The notes: generated by a model not told the origin, from the letters alone. Counted from the stretch's first letter, positions 34,984 through 44,577 are shown. The stretch is 64,000 bases of DNA from an uncultured cyanobacterium (GCA_937899645.1 CALCCD010000109.1:32428-96427); one strand, 5' to 3'. Numbers and translations: made by a program.

Positions 34984-36855
34984 CTAGACAGCTTCGGGCT
35001 GCGCTTTCACGATGGGCGAGATCGACGCCGTCTTCGCTGCGCGCTCTAGCGGCAGCAAGATATGGAAGGTCGTGCCCACACCGATGGTCGAGTCGAAATG
35101 CAGCTTGCCGCCGTGGGTTTCGGTGACGATCGTGTAGCAAATCGAAAGGCCCAATCCCGTACCGCGTCCGACGTCTTTCGTGGTGAAGAATGGGTCGAAA
35201 AGTCGCGATCGCGCTTCTTGGGGAATGCCCAGAGCGTTATCGGCGATCTGGATTTCGACGCTGTCGTCCCGACGGCGAGTCCGAATTTCGACGATCGGCG
35301 TCGGTGCGTTTACCTGCGTCCAGCGATCGACCTCTGCCGCATCCTCGATCGCGTTTGCCACAAGATTCATCACCACTTGGTTGACTTGATTGGCGTAGCA
35401 GGAGACCAGCGGCAGCTCGCCGTAGTCTTTGCGAACCTCGATCGAGGCTCCGGATAGCCCGGTCTTGAGGCGGCTGCTGAGCATCAGCAGCGTGCTGTCG
35501 ATGCCCGCATGCAGATCGACATTTTTAAACTCCGCCTCGTCCAGCCGCGAGAACGTCCGCAGCGATTGCACGATATCGCGAATGCGCTCAGTTCCCGACG
35601 AGAGCGAGTCGAGCAGCTTCGGCATATCGCCGATCGAGAAACCAATATCGAGATCCTCGGCCAGCGCGTTCATCTCCTCGTCGTCCGGATAGCGTTCTTG
35701 ATAGGCGTCGAGCAGTTCGAGAATGTCGGAGATGTAGTCGCGTGCGTGAACGACATTGCCGTGGATAAAGTTGATGGGGTTGTTGATTTCGTGGGCGACC
35801 CCCGCCACGAGCTGCCCGAGGGACGACATTTTCTCAGTTTGTACGAGCTGACTTTGGGTGGAGGCCAGTTTTGTCATGGCGTTTTGGAGAGCTTGGTTAC
35901 GCTCCAGGGTGGTGCGCTCGGAGCTGCGTAGCTCCTCGGTGCGCTGCCCGACTCGCTCGATTAAATAGTTGAGCGACGCGCCGAGCTTCGCGATCTCGTC
36001 TTTGGTGACGATCGGGGCGCGCAGCGTGTAGTCGGCGTCGTTTGCAGCCTGCTGCGCGACTGCCGCCGTCTGGGCGATCGGATTGACGATATTGCGCGTC
36101 GTGCGCCACGCTAGCACTCCGGCAATGCAGGCTGAGAATAAAACACTGAAGCCGACGACCCCTTTCTCATAGCCCTGAATCACCTCCATCGCCTCGCTGC
36201 GTCGGCGCTCCTCTCCTTGCGCTCGCCGACGCATGCTCTCGATCTTCTCGTAGTAAAGATCGAGCACGTCCAACGTGGCGCTGCGAATCACTCGATTCAG
36301 CGCCAGGCGCAACATCTCAGCGTCCTCCGCAGCAGACTGTTCTTCGAGAGCGCCGAGGCGCTCGACGATCGGGGCGCGGTAATCTTCTAGCGCCTTTGCG
36401 TAACCTTCAAGCAATCGATCGATGTCCGGCTCGTTCTCGAACAGCCAGGGCGGTGCCGCTTCGGCCCAGGCTTGAAAGTCTCGGACGACCGCGATCGCCG
36501 TCATCATCTGACGATCGAAGGTCTCGATCTGGGATTTGCGCTTGCGGGCGCTCTGGGGAAACACGTCCAGCCGCAGCGCCCTCGCTTCCGCACGGGCGAC
36601 CGCTGTTTGCAGCGCGTCGAGCCGATTCGATTTGTTCTGAACGAGGAACAATCGCTCGACATTCACGCCCTGAAAAATATCCGCGACGATCAATCCGGTC
36701 AACGAGCCGCATACTCCAATCCCGATCGCGACGATGTACCCGAAACCAATACGGGTATAGAGCGACTGCCGTAAGGAAACTCCTGGGAGTGGCGTGCGAT
36801 CGCGCTTGAAGACTTTGCCCAGCCGATGAGCGATCTGCGACAGAAGAGACGTCAT
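34984..36855 (-). CDS. Membrane sensor histidine kinase with HAMP domain, 623 aa
   Basis: Two membrane helices (about residues 37-60 and 228-248) bracket a roughly 165-residue periplasmic helical sensor, followed by HAMP (TTRNIVNPIAQTAAVAQQAA) and a HisKA domain with H355 in AGVAHEINNPINF. The ATPase domain has NLVANAIED, IADNALGIP and [11 protein letters not shown]. The catalytic half closely resembles that of the kinase at 18468, including DAYQERYP against DLYQEKYP, so the two are paralogous. The signal is unknown. No response regulator is adjacent. Confidence 0.93.
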   Translation of the reverse strand: MTSLLSQIAHRLGKVFKRDRTPLPGVSLRQSLYTRIGFGYIVAIGIGVCGSLTGLIVADIFQGVNVERLFLVQNKSNRLDALQTAVARAEARALRLDVFPQSARKRKSQIETFDRQMMTAIAVVRDFQAWAEAAPPWLFENEPDIDRLLEGYAKALEDYRAPIVERLGALEEQSAAEDAEMLRLALNRVIRSATLDVLDLYYEKIESMRRRAQGEERRRSEAMEVIQGYEKGVVGFSVLFSACIAGVLAWRTTRNIVNPIAQTAAVAQQAANDADYTLRAPIVTKDEIAKLGASLNYLIERVGQRTEELRSSERTTLERNQALQNAMTKLASTQSQLVQTEKMSSLGQLVAGVAHEINNPINFIHGNVVHARDYISDILELLDAYQERYPDDEEMNALAEDLDIGFSIGDMPKLLDSLSSGTERIRDIVQSLRTFSRLDEAEFKNVDLHAGIDSTLLMLSSRLKTGLSGASIEVRKDYGELPLVSCYANQVNQVVMNLVANAIEDAAEVDRWTQVNAPTPIVEIRTRRRDDSVEIQIADNALGIPQEARSRLFDPFFTTKDVGRGTGLGLSICYTIVTETHGGKLHFDSTIGVGTTFHILLPLERAAKTASISPIVKAQPEAV

Positions 36856-37127
36856 GGCTGCAACACTGAAAGCTCCAAACTTAGCAAACCGTATTTTAAA
36901 TTTATCCTAACCGCCTCAAATGAATCCGGTTTTTTACGGAGTTTCAGTAAGTTTACGCAGGTTTTTTACATTGTTTTACGCAAGCTATGCCGGAGCTTCG
37001 CGAGGATTTCAGGCGACTGTGGGCCAATCTGGCCAGTTACTGCGCTCTTTTTGCGAGGCTCCGCGCGGAACGAAGCCCGTAATTACCGCAGTCTCTGCCG
37101 CTTCTGTCGCACTCTATCGCCGCCGAG
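36856..37127. promoter_or_regulatory. Upstream region of the HAMP kinase with repeated TGCGTAAA blocks
   Basis: Read toward the kinase, TTGCGTAAAA (36974-36983), TGTAAAAAAC, TGCGTAAAC (36951-36959) and CCGTAAAAAACC (36928-36939) recur within 60 nt. These could be regulator-binding direct repeats. Confidence 0.45.
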
Positions 37128-38537
37128 CTACCAGGGCGAGCCGATCGTCGTGAAGCCCGCCCAGAAAAATGGGCGATCGAGCCGGATGTTGGCGTTTGCC
37201 GGAACCAGGCCATTTTCGATGAACTCGGCGGGGATGGGGATACGCGTCTCCGAAAGGATTAGCTCGCCCACCTCGATACGTACGTCACCGTTCAGCAGCG
37301 CGAGCTGGGTTTGGCGCAGGGCTTCGGCTTTTGTTGTGGTGTCGTCGAAGTGGCGGTACAGCTCGCTCATCAGCGCCGCCGTGCCCAGATCGCTGACGCT
37401 CCAGAGGCTGGCGATCGCCGTCTTGACGCCCGACTGTAGTGCCAGTCCCGCAAAGCCCAGCTCGGCTCCGTCGTCGCCAGTTGCCGTCTGGCAGGCGCTC
37501 AGCACCAGCAAATCGAGCGCCGGTTTGTTCCAGGGCAGCTCGTTCATGCGGCTGAGCGGGAAAGCCGTTTCCCAAAAACGAATAAACGAATCGTCCGGTT
37601 CGCCGGGATTAAACAGGGCGTGGGTCGCAAGGTGGATGATGTCGAAGTCGCGCGCGGCCAGCTTGGTACGCAGGCGATCGACGGTGAAGTCTGTATTCAG
37701 CAGCGTCGGATCCGGCGTGGTGTCGATCTGGCGTGGCGGCGCGTAGTATCCGCCATCGGGAGCAACTTCCGACGCCGCCGAGCGAATATTGTCCAGCTCG
37801 AAGGGAACGGCGGGCAGTGGCGCGAGGTCGTCGAATTCCGACGCGCCCATCGTCAGCAGCCGCGTCGCTTCGATCGGCTTGTAGTCCGTGTCGATCAGGT
37901 TAAAGGCCGGAATCCGCGTCAGGTTGTAGCGCTCGATCAAGAAGCTGTCGCCATCGTAAAGCGCCGCGATCGGCAGACCGCGCAGCCCGTTGCCCAGGCA
38001 GATCAGCAGGCTATCGATGCCCTCGGCCTGGAAGTATTCTGCCTCGAACGGCTCGACGATCCAGCGGTGGAGTTGCTGGGCGGCGGCGAGATCGGAGCGG
38101 CGCGGGCGCGCCACCTCGAAGAAAAAGCGGCGTACGGTGGGGCGCAGCTCGGCCTCCGGTACGTCGTAGCGATCGCGCACCACCTCACCCTGCTGGGTCA
38201 GCATCACCAAATGTAGGTGGTCGCGGCGGGGAATCGCCCACAGCACCGCCGGGGTGGTGTCCGTCTCGCCTGCAATTTGGCCCAATACCTCGGTAATTTC
38301 GGCCACGTCGCGATCGGCGCTCGCTAGGTCGCGTCCGAAGTAGCTCTCGAACTCTGCCTCGAGCCCCGCCTCCATCGGCAGAATGCTGGTGGCCGGGGCC
38401 GCCTGGGGTTGAGCGCTCTGGCTTGGGGCGCTAGCGTTGGCCGCAAACTCGTCCTGCCAGGCCCCGATCGCCCAAACGCAGAGAGCCGACAAACAAAACA
38501 GCAAGAAACGCCGCCACAGTGAAAGTCGCATGTCCAA
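37128..38537 (-). CDS. CHAT domain-containing protein, 469 aa, exported
   Basis: The N-terminal signal/anchor (LLFCLSALCVWAIGAW) is followed by an unstructured Ala/Pro/Gln stretch and a caspase-like CHAT domain. The catalytic dyad is intact: His in IIHLATHALF near residue 306 and Cys in LVLSACQTATG near 348. Other CHAT marks are LLICLGNGLRGLPIAALYDG and GAELGFAGLALQSG. CHAT proteins are cysteine peptidases or peptidase-like scaffolds. Cyanobacterial ones often carry TPR or haemagglutinin repeats, which are absent here. The target is unknown. Confidence 0.9.
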   Translation of the reverse strand: MDMRLSLWRRFLLFCLSALCVWAIGAWQDEFAANASAPSQSAQPQAAPATSILPMEAGLEAEFESYFGRDLASADRDVAEITEVLGQIAGETDTTPAVLWAIPRRDHLHLVMLTQQGEVVRDRYDVPEAELRPTVRRFFFEVARPRRSDLAAAQQLHRWIVEPFEAEYFQAEGIDSLLICLGNGLRGLPIAALYDGDSFLIERYNLTRIPAFNLIDTDYKPIEATRLLTMGASEFDDLAPLPAVPFELDNIRSAASEVAPDGGYYAPPRQIDTTPDPTLLNTDFTVDRLRTKLAARDFDIIHLATHALFNPGEPDDSFIRFWETAFPLSRMNELPWNKPALDLLVLSACQTATGDDGAELGFAGLALQSGVKTAIASLWSVSDLGTAALMSELYRHFDDTTTKAEALRQTQLALLNGDVRIEVGELILSETRIPIPAEFIENGLVPANANIRLDRPFFWAGFTTIGSPW

Positions 38538-38628
38538 TTAAATCTCCTAGATCGCGCCACGACCGACACTCGTGCGGGCCGCTACTTCTTATTATCGAGA
38601 CGAAGCAGGCGTTCTCCGGTTTCTGGCG

Positions 38629-39858
38629 CTAATTAATTAGCCGCACGAAGCGCTTTTTACCCACTTGCAGCACGCGTCCGCTCAGGTCTACCGGATTCTC
38701 GAATGCGGTGTTGACGTCCGAAACTCGATCGCCGTCAAGCCGCACCGCGCCGCCCTGGATCTGCCGACGCCCTTCGCCGCCGCTCTTGCATAGGCCGCTC
38801 GCCCCGAGGATGTAGAAGAGCTTCGCGGGAAACTCGATATCCGCGAGCGAAAACTCCGGTACGGCCTCCGCCGCCGCCGATTTGCCGCCGCCCGTCAGCG
38901 TTGCTGCATCTTTTTGTGCCTGGATCGCCGCCGCTTCGCCGTGATACTGCGTCACCACGTCGATCGCCAACAGCTTTTGCGCCTCGCGCGGATTGTCCGG
39001 CATGGTGTCGAGCGCGCGATCGGTCAGCAGCTCGAAATACTGCTTCACCAGGCTATCCGGCGTCTTCTCCAGCTTCGAGTACATCGACAGCGCATCTTCC
39101 GAGAGCCCGACGTAGTTGTTCAGCGACTTCGACATCTTTTGCACGCCGTCCGTCCCGATCAAGATCGGTAGCAGCAGCCCGAACTGAGTCTTCGCCGTGC
39201 CGAAGTGGCGCTGCAGGTCGCGCCCGACGGCGATATTGAACTTCTGATCGGTTCCGCCCAGCTCCACATCCGCCTCGACAGCCACCGAGTCGTAGCCCTG
39301 CATCAGCGGATAGAAAAACTCGTGCAAAAAGATCGGACTGCCCTGCTCGTAGCGCAGCGAAAAGCCCTCCTTCGCGAGCATTTGCCCGACCGTCATCGTC
39401 GAGAGTAGCTCCAGCGTTTTGCTCAGATCCAGGCCCGAGAGCCATTCGGAGTTGTAGCGAATCTCCAAGCGTCCCGGCGTGTCGAAGTCGAGGATCGGGC
39501 GCACCTGATCGAGGTAGGTTTGGGCGTTTTGCTTGACCTGCTCGTCCGTGAGCTGCTTGCGAACTTCGGACTTTCCCGTCGGGTCGCCGATGCGGGCGGT
39601 GAAGTCGCCGATAATCAGCACCGCTGTATGTCCCGCGTCCTGAAAGGCGCGCAGTTTGCGCACCGGAATGCTGTGGCCGAGGTGCAAATCTGAGCCGGTG
39701 GGGTCAACGCCGAGCTTGACGCGCAGGGGGCGATCGGCGGTTGCCAGCAGCCGCTCGATGTTGTCGCGGGGGCTTTCGGAGCCGGGCTGGCTGGGGAAGA
39801 TTTCTTCTGTACCGCGATGCAGCCAGGACAGGCCGGAAGTCTCTTGAGAAGTGGTCAT
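38629..39858 (-). CDS. tyrS: Tyrosyl-tRNA synthetase
   Basis: A class I synthetase of 409 residues with the HIGH-type motif HLGHS (residues 59-63), the KMSKS motif ([11 protein letters not shown] near residue 240), a tyrosine pocket around [20 protein letters not shown], and a C-terminal S4-like RNA-binding domain ([20 protein letters not shown]). It matches the TyrRS subtype with [20 protein letters not shown]. It charges tRNA-Tyr. Single transcription unit. Confidence 0.96.
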   Translation of the reverse strand: MTTSQETSGLSWLHRGTEEIFPSQPGSESPRDNIERLLATADRPLRVKLGVDPTGSDLHLGHSIPVRKLRAFQDAGHTAVLIIGDFTARIGDPTGKSEVRKQLTDEQVKQNAQTYLDQVRPILDFDTPGRLEIRYNSEWLSGLDLSKTLELLSTMTVGQMLAKEGFSLRYEQGSPIFLHEFFYPLMQGYDSVAVEADVELGGTDQKFNIAVGRDLQRHFGTAKTQFGLLLPILIGTDGVQKMSKSLNNYVGLSEDALSMYSKLEKTPDSLVKQYFELLTDRALDTMPDNPREAQKLLAIDVVTQYHGEAAAIQAQKDAATLTGGGKSAAAEAVPEFSLADIEFPAKLFYILGASGLCKSGGEGRRQIQGGAVRLDGDRVSDVNTAFENPVDLSGRVLQVGKKRFVRLIN

Positions 39859-40037
39859 TTTGCGCGTCGGAGTGGCGATCGATGAGCGGGATTTCAGCGG
39901 GGCGCTAAGCCCGGTAACCCAGACTACAACGCCGATCGCCCCCCACGGAGCATTCGACGCAGAATCGTCTGGGCCGGACGCGATCGCGCTTGAATTGCCC
40001 CATCAATCGGCTTCAAATAATCTTCACAACTTAACTC

Positions 40038-40065
40038 TTGCAATTCCAGGATATATCTTTACAAT
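40038..40065 (+). promoter_or_regulatory. Candidate sigma-70 promoter for the SemiSWEET gene
   Basis: TTGCAA at 40038-40043 and TACAAT at 40060-40065 are separated by 16 nt in an AT-rich island, 67 nt before the GTG start at 40133. Confidence 0.5.
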
Positions 40066-40132
40066 ACTTAACCAGCTGCGAACATAAGGCGTTGCTCTCC
40101 ATCTTCTTCGCCGCCATCGGCGCTTTGCCATC

Positions 40133-40417
40133 GTGACCTATATCGACGCAGACCCCACCGCACTCCTCGGAATGGTGGCCGCAACGCTTACGACCTGCGC
40201 GTACCTGCCGCAGCTCCTCAAGATCTGGAAATCGAAGTCGGCGGGCGATATGTCCTGGGTGATGCTGATCGTCCTCTGCGCGGGCGTGGCGCTCTGGCTG
40301 GCCTACGGCGTCGCGATCCACGACATGCCGGTGATCGTTGCCAACACGCTGACGTTGCTCTTTATTTTCACGATCTCGACGCTGAAGGTGATTTACCGCC
40401 CGCGCGTCGCTCGCTAG
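40133..40417 (+). CDS. SemiSWEET / PQ-loop (MtN3) family transporter
   Basis: A 94-residue protein starting at a GTG, with three membrane helices (about residues 11-27, 41-60 and 67-85). The PQ-loop signature is YLPQLLKIWKSKSAGDMSW. This is the single three-helix bundle of bacterial SemiSWEETs, which dimerise to form facilitative sugar channels in the plasma membrane. The specific sugar is not predictable. It follows an AT-rich promoter island. Confidence 0.9.
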   Translation: MTYIDADPTALLGMVAATLTTCAYLPQLLKIWKSKSAGDMSWVMLIVLCAGVALWLAYGVAIHDMPVIVANTLTLLFIFTISTLKVIYRPRVAR

Positions 40418-40442
40418 CGTGGACTTTTTCTAGCGCAGCTCA

Positions 40443-40857
40443 ATGTTCGACCATCTTTCTCTCGGCATTGCCGACCTCGATCGCCGCTTCGCGTTCTGCG
40501 ACGCAGCGCTGAAACTCCTGGGTATTAGCCGTATGTTCGCGATAGGCGATATCGGGCATCGCGGCCTATGTCGATTCGCAGCAGGCGTCGTTCTGGCTGT
40601 ATTCCAACTGGCCGTATTTCAAAACGAGTGACAAAACGCCACTGGTCGATATTCTCCGTCCGCTGCGCTTCCACCTGGCATTTCGGGCGAGCGATCGCGC
40701 GACGATCGACGTCTTCTGCACCGCCGCGATCGCCCAAAGCGGAACCGACGAGGGCGCAGCGGGAATCCGCGTCCAGAATCACCTGAGCTACTACGCCGCC
40801 TACATCCGCGATCCCGACGGCTACAAGATCGAAGCTGTCTGCCAAGCTTCAGCCTGA
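40443..40857 (+). pseudogene. VOC (glyoxalase/bleomycin-resistance) family gene, frameshifted
   Basis: Frame 1 from the ATG at 40443 reads MFDHLSLGIADLDRRFAFCD to FAIGDIG. Homologous sequence then continues in another frame: AAYVDSQQASFWLYSNWPYF to HLSYYAAYIRDPDGYKIEAV, ending at the TGA at 40857. The total length is 415 nt, one more than a multiple of three, so a single extra base (or two lost) near 40555 splits the gene. The domain is a metal-dependent VOC fold (N-terminal His in MFDHLS, C-terminal Glu in KIEAV). It may be a true pseudogene or a sequencing error. Confidence 0.82.
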
Positions 40858-40887
40858 GCCGCCGCCTGAACTGATACGTCGCCCGAC

Positions 40888-41355
40888 TTAACGATCGGGT
40901 TCGGGTATCGGGCGAATGTAAGCCGAATTGGCGCGAACGAAACAGCCCTCGACTTCTCCTTCGTGGCTGGCGCGGACGTAGAGCCAGGGTAAGTCGCGAT
41001 CGTCGAACTCAGGGCCGATCGCACCGAGCAGAGAAACTTCAAACGTGCTTCCCGACGGCAACGTGCCGACAACAGGAAACTGATAAAGATGTCGCCGGTA
41101 ATCGCCATCGACGAAGCTGTAATCGTCGCTGTTGATGGACTCGTCATACCGGCGGCAATTTAAGCCTGCCGGGTCGGAATCGGCGACCTGCCACCAGGTA
41201 TGGCTGATACGAAAGCTCTCGCGACCGTTACGTCGCGTGATGTAATTGCCATTTTCATCGGTCGAAGGCCACAGCGCGACTGCCGTCGTACTCCCCAGTA
41301 GGATGACGCCCGCCACTGCGCCGCATGCGGCTAACATTTTCGTCAATTTCTGCAT
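40888..41355 (-). CDS. Exported hypothetical protein, 155 aa
   Basis: The start is placed at the ATG 41355 (MQKLTKMLAACGAVAGVILL), which gives a clean Sec signal. The frame is open to 41400, but those extra codons lie inside repeat copy C. The mature part begins after AVALW and contains repeated Tyr/Asp/Arg-rich beta strands (DSDPAGLNCRRYDESINSDD) plus two Cys residues. It ends PIRPIPEPDR. A periplasmic or surface role is inferred; no family is recognised. Confidence 0.75.
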   Translation of the reverse strand: MQKLTKMLAACGAVAGVILLGSTTAVALWPSTDENGNYITRRNGRESFRISHTWWQVADSDPAGLNCRRYDESINSDDYSFVDGDYRRHLYQFPVVGTLPSGSTFEVSLLGAIGPEFDDRDLPWLYVRASHEGEVEGCFVRANSAYIRPIPEPDR

Positions 41356-41383
41356 TGCGATCGAGTTCCTGGTGAATTTGTCT

Positions 41384-41510
41384 CTCGGGCGTGTCATCAA
41401 TTCGCGCCAGAACCTTTAAGAGGTGAGCTGTTGAACGCCCGACCCAACAAAAAAAGGACTGAAACCTTTGCTGGATGAGGGCTACAAATTTAATTGATGA
41501 CAGCCCCTAG
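41384..41510. repeat. Dispersed CTAG-type element, copy C (best preserved)
   Basis: The left end CTCGGGCGTGTCATCAATT (from about 41384) matches, with few differences, the complement of the right end, CTAGGGGCTGTCATCAATT, so the roughly 127-bp unit has 19-bp imperfect terminal inverted repeats. The core GTTGAACGCCCGACCCAACA is at 41430-41449. It sits between two divergently oriented genes. Confidence 0.78.
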
Positions 41511-41611
41511 CCTTTCTCTGTTTGACAGGGAAGCTTCAGGAGATCTGGGCGCAATTCCGGTGGCGGCGTCAGACTGCTACGATCGCTCTCGAAATCCAGA
41601 GCGTTGCGGCC

Positions 41612-42313
41612 ATGACATCCCCTTCTTTTTCCAGCGCGCGCGAGGTCGCGACCGAGTTCGATCGCTGGGCGCAGGCGGGTCGCGGCGATCGCATGGCCGA
41701 CGGCCACCGCCACGCCACTCGGGCACTAATCGACGACCTGGCGATCGCTACCGATTCGGTGGTACTCGATGCAGGGTGCGGTATCGGCTGGGTGCTCAAT
41801 GATTTGCTCGGCTCGCGCATCGCCTCGGGGGTCGGCATCGACCTCTCGCCCGACACGATCGCGATCGCCAACGATCGCCGCACGCTGCCCCACCTGAAGT
41901 TCGCCGTCGCCGACAGCGCCGACACGCAGCTTGAAGCCGAGACGTTTTCGCATGTCGTCTCGATCGAGTCGCTTTACTACACGCCCGACCCGCAGGAAAC
42001 CCTGGCCGAGTGGCTGCGAATCTCTCGTCCCGGTGGTCGCATGGGGCTGGTCATCGATCTCTATCGCGACAATCCGGCTGCATCGCACTGGGTTGAAGCT
42101 CTGTCGCTGACGGTGCACAATCTGTCGGTGCCGGAGTGGCGGGCACTGCTAGAGTCTGCAGGATGGCGCGAGGTTGAAGCTCGCCGCGTGCCGCTGCCGA
42201 TCGACACCAAACCCAAAGCCTTCACGCCGTCGCCGTACTTCCCCAGCTACGAACTATATCGGGGCTACTGCGAGGCGGGCTCGCTTTTGCTGACTGCTCG
42301 AAAGCTGGGCTAG
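41612..42313 (+). CDS. SAM-dependent methyltransferase, 233 aa
   Basis: Class I (Rossmann) methyltransferase. Motif I is VLDAGCGIGWVLNDLL (residues 51-66), motif II GVGIDLSPD, then HVVSIESLYYTPDPQETLAE, and a post-I acidic loop. It resembles Methyltransf_11/UbiE-type small-molecule or sterol-like methyltransferases. The substrate is unknown. The ATG at 41612 is chosen because codons upstream of it have poor composition and lie near repeat copy C. Confidence 0.87.
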   Translation: MTSPSFSSAREVATEFDRWAQAGRGDRMADGHRHATRALIDDLAIATDSVVLDAGCGIGWVLNDLLGSRIASGVGIDLSPDTIAIANDRRTLPHLKFAVADSADTQLEAETFSHVVSIESLYYTPDPQETLAEWLRISRPGGRMGLVIDLYRDNPAASHWVEALSLTVHNLSVPEWRALLESAGWREVEARRVPLPIDTKPKAFTPSPYFPSYELYRGYCEAGSLLLTARKLG

Positions 42314-42360
42314 CGGCTAACCTTTGATGCTGCGATCGGTCAACGACCTCTGCCGACCAG

Positions 42361-44577
42361 TCAAAACTGCAGGTCGTCCGGTTCGTTCGGGTCTTGCGGC
42401 TGGGCCGATCGCGCTGCACAGACCAGCCGAATTTCGCCATAGCTGACCGTCCCTTCTAGTGCCTCGAAAATCGGTTTGAGCTTCTGCGATTGAACTCGAT
42501 CGATCGCTGCTTCGATGCGCGATCGCACGCCCGATTCGATATACGGCGCGATATCCACAACCTTTCCCGCCTCCACCAGTTGAGCGAGATGGCTTAACAC
42601 CGTCGTTTCCTTCAGATCGCGCTCGCGAGCAATTCGCTCGATGTCCCAGCCCTGCTGCAACATCTCCCACGTCTGTAGCTGCGTGCGACCCAAGTTTGTC
42701 GCATCCACACCGTCGTTCGCATTCGTCTCGCAGTAGCTCCGAATCGCCCCGACAAATGCATCGCCGTACTCATCCAGCTTGAACGCGCCAACCCCAGAAA
42801 TCTGTGCCATCGCTTCCAGCGTCGTCGGTTGCTTTTGCGCCATCAGCCGCAGCGTCGAGTCGGCAAAAATCACGTAGGGCGGCACGGATTTTTCCGTCGC
42901 AATCCGCTTCCGCAGCGTCCGCAGCTCCTGGAACAGTGCCTGTCCCATCACCGTCGAATCGGGTCGATCGTCGTCGAGCGCGATCGCCTTCCGTTTCGGA
43001 TCGACCGCAATCTCCACCGATCGCTGCTTTTTCATCACCTCCCAACTCAGCGCGTTCAGCTTCAGAATCGGAAAGCCGTCGGTGGTTTCGGAGACCAAAC
43101 CCTGATGCAGCAGCGATCGTGCCAGCATCTTCCACTCGTCCGCCGTGCGATCCTTGCCGATGCCATAAGTCGAAAGCTTGTCGTGGCCACGCTTGAGAAC
43201 GTTTTGCGCTTTCGAGCCGCGTAGCACGTCAATTAGGTGCTTCGTGCCGAATCGCTCCTTCGTCCGCGCCACGCAAGACAGGAACTTCATCGCCTCGATC
43301 GTCCAATCTTCGATCGGCTTCGGATCGCAACAGTTGTCGCACTTGCCGCAGTTTCCGGGGAAATCCTCGCCAAAGTAACGAAGCTGAACCGTATTGCGGC
43401 ACTCTGTACTCTCCGCATAGTCGCTAATCTGTCGAAGCTGCTGCCGCGCTACCCGCTGCTCGTCCTCGTTCGAGCCCTGCTGGATCAGCCACTCGACTTT
43501 GCCCACGTCCCCGGCGCTGTAGTACAAAACGCACTCCGAATCCTCGCCGTCGCGTCCCGCGCGCCCCGACTCCTGGTAGTAGCTCTCGATGTTTTTCGGC
43601 AGATCGTAGTGAATCACGAAGCGCACGTCGGGCTTGTCGATGCCCATCCCAAAGGCGACAGTGGCGACCATCACCTGCACGTCGTCGCGAATGAAGCGGG
43701 TTTGATTTTCAGAGCGAGTGTCGCCATTGAGACCCGCGTGGTACGGCAGTGCTGAGACCTTGTCGGCCACCAGCTTTGCGGCTAGCTCTTCGACTTGTCG
43801 GCGGCTCATACAGTAGATAATTCCCGAGCCGCCCTGACGAACCCGCGCCAGAATTTCGCGGTAGGTGGACTTTTTCTCCTTTGGGCGGACTTCGTAGTAG
43901 AGGTTGTGGCGGCGGAAGCTGGCGATGTGGACGAAGGGCGATCGCAGGGCGAGCTGGCGGACGATATCCTGACGGACGCGATCGGTGGCGGTGGCGGTCA
44001 GCGCAGAAACGGGTATGTCGGGATAGCGCTGGCGCACGAGTCGCAATTGGCGGTACTCCGGGCGAAAGTCGTGCCCCCAAGACGAGACGCAGTGGGCTTC
44101 ATCGACCGCGAGACCCGCAATGCCGACGTCCTCTCGGACGCGATCGAGCAAATCGAAAAATCCTTCGCTTAGCAGCCGCTCCGGCGCGACGTAGAGCAGC
44201 GAAATCTCGCCGCGCAAAATCGCCTGAATCCGATTGAAGCTTTCCTGGCCGTCCAGCGTGCTGTTGAGGAACGTCGCGCTGATGCCGTTGGCTTTCAGCG
44301 AATCGACCTGATCCTGCATCAGCGCGATCAGCGGCGACACGACGATCGTCACGCCCTTGCGCAAAATCGCCGGAAGCTGGTAGCACAGGGACTTACCGCC
44401 GCCCGTCGGCACGATCGCCAAGATATCCTCGCCCCCGAGCGATCGCTCGACGATTTCCCGCTGCCCCGGCCTGAAGTCTGCGTGGCCGAAGCTCTGTTTC
44501 AGCACCGAGTCAAGGTCAGCGGCGGTGCGCTCGGCAGTGAAGTCAGGCAAGTCGGCGGGTGAGTCGGCGGGCAGCAT
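42361..44577 (-). CDS. recQ: ATP-dependent DNA helicase RecQ
   Basis: The 738-residue protein has the SF2 helicase core with Walker A VPTGGGKSLCYQLP (K62) and a DEAH box in LAVDEAHCVSSWGHDFRPEY. The conserved motif VI is YYQESGRAGRDGEDSE. It also has the RQC zinc cluster (CRNTVQLRYFGEDFPGNCGK and CDNCC), an HRDC domain (about residues 535-610) and a C-terminal winged-helix segment (GWDIERIARERDLKETTVLS). It unwinds 3'-5' in recombination repair. It is divergent from the DNA methyltransferase gene with a 208-nt gap. Confidence 0.96.
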   Translation of the reverse strand: MLPADSPADLPDFTAERTAADLDSVLKQSFGHADFRPGQREIVERSLGGEDILAIVPTGGGKSLCYQLPAILRKGVTIVVSPLIALMQDQVDSLKANGISATFLNSTLDGQESFNRIQAILRGEISLLYVAPERLLSEGFFDLLDRVREDVGIAGLAVDEAHCVSSWGHDFRPEYRQLRLVRQRYPDIPVSALTATATDRVRQDIVRQLALRSPFVHIASFRRHNLYYEVRPKEKKSTYREILARVRQGGSGIIYCMSRRQVEELAAKLVADKVSALPYHAGLNGDTRSENQTRFIRDDVQVMVATVAFGMGIDKPDVRFVIHYDLPKNIESYYQESGRAGRDGEDSECVLYYSAGDVGKVEWLIQQGSNEDEQRVARQQLRQISDYAESTECRNTVQLRYFGEDFPGNCGKCDNCCDPKPIEDWTIEAMKFLSCVARTKERFGTKHLIDVLRGSKAQNVLKRGHDKLSTYGIGKDRTADEWKMLARSLLHQGLVSETTDGFPILKLNALSWEVMKKQRSVEIAVDPKRKAIALDDDRPDSTVMGQALFQELRTLRKRIATEKSVPPYVIFADSTLRLMAQKQPTTLEAMAQISGVGAFKLDEYGDAFVGAIRSYCETNANDGVDATNLGRTQLQTWEMLQQGWDIERIARERDLKETTVLSHLAQLVEAGKVVDIAPYIESGVRSRIEAAIDRVQSQKLKPIFEALEGTVSYGEIRLVCAARSAQPQDPNEPDDLQF

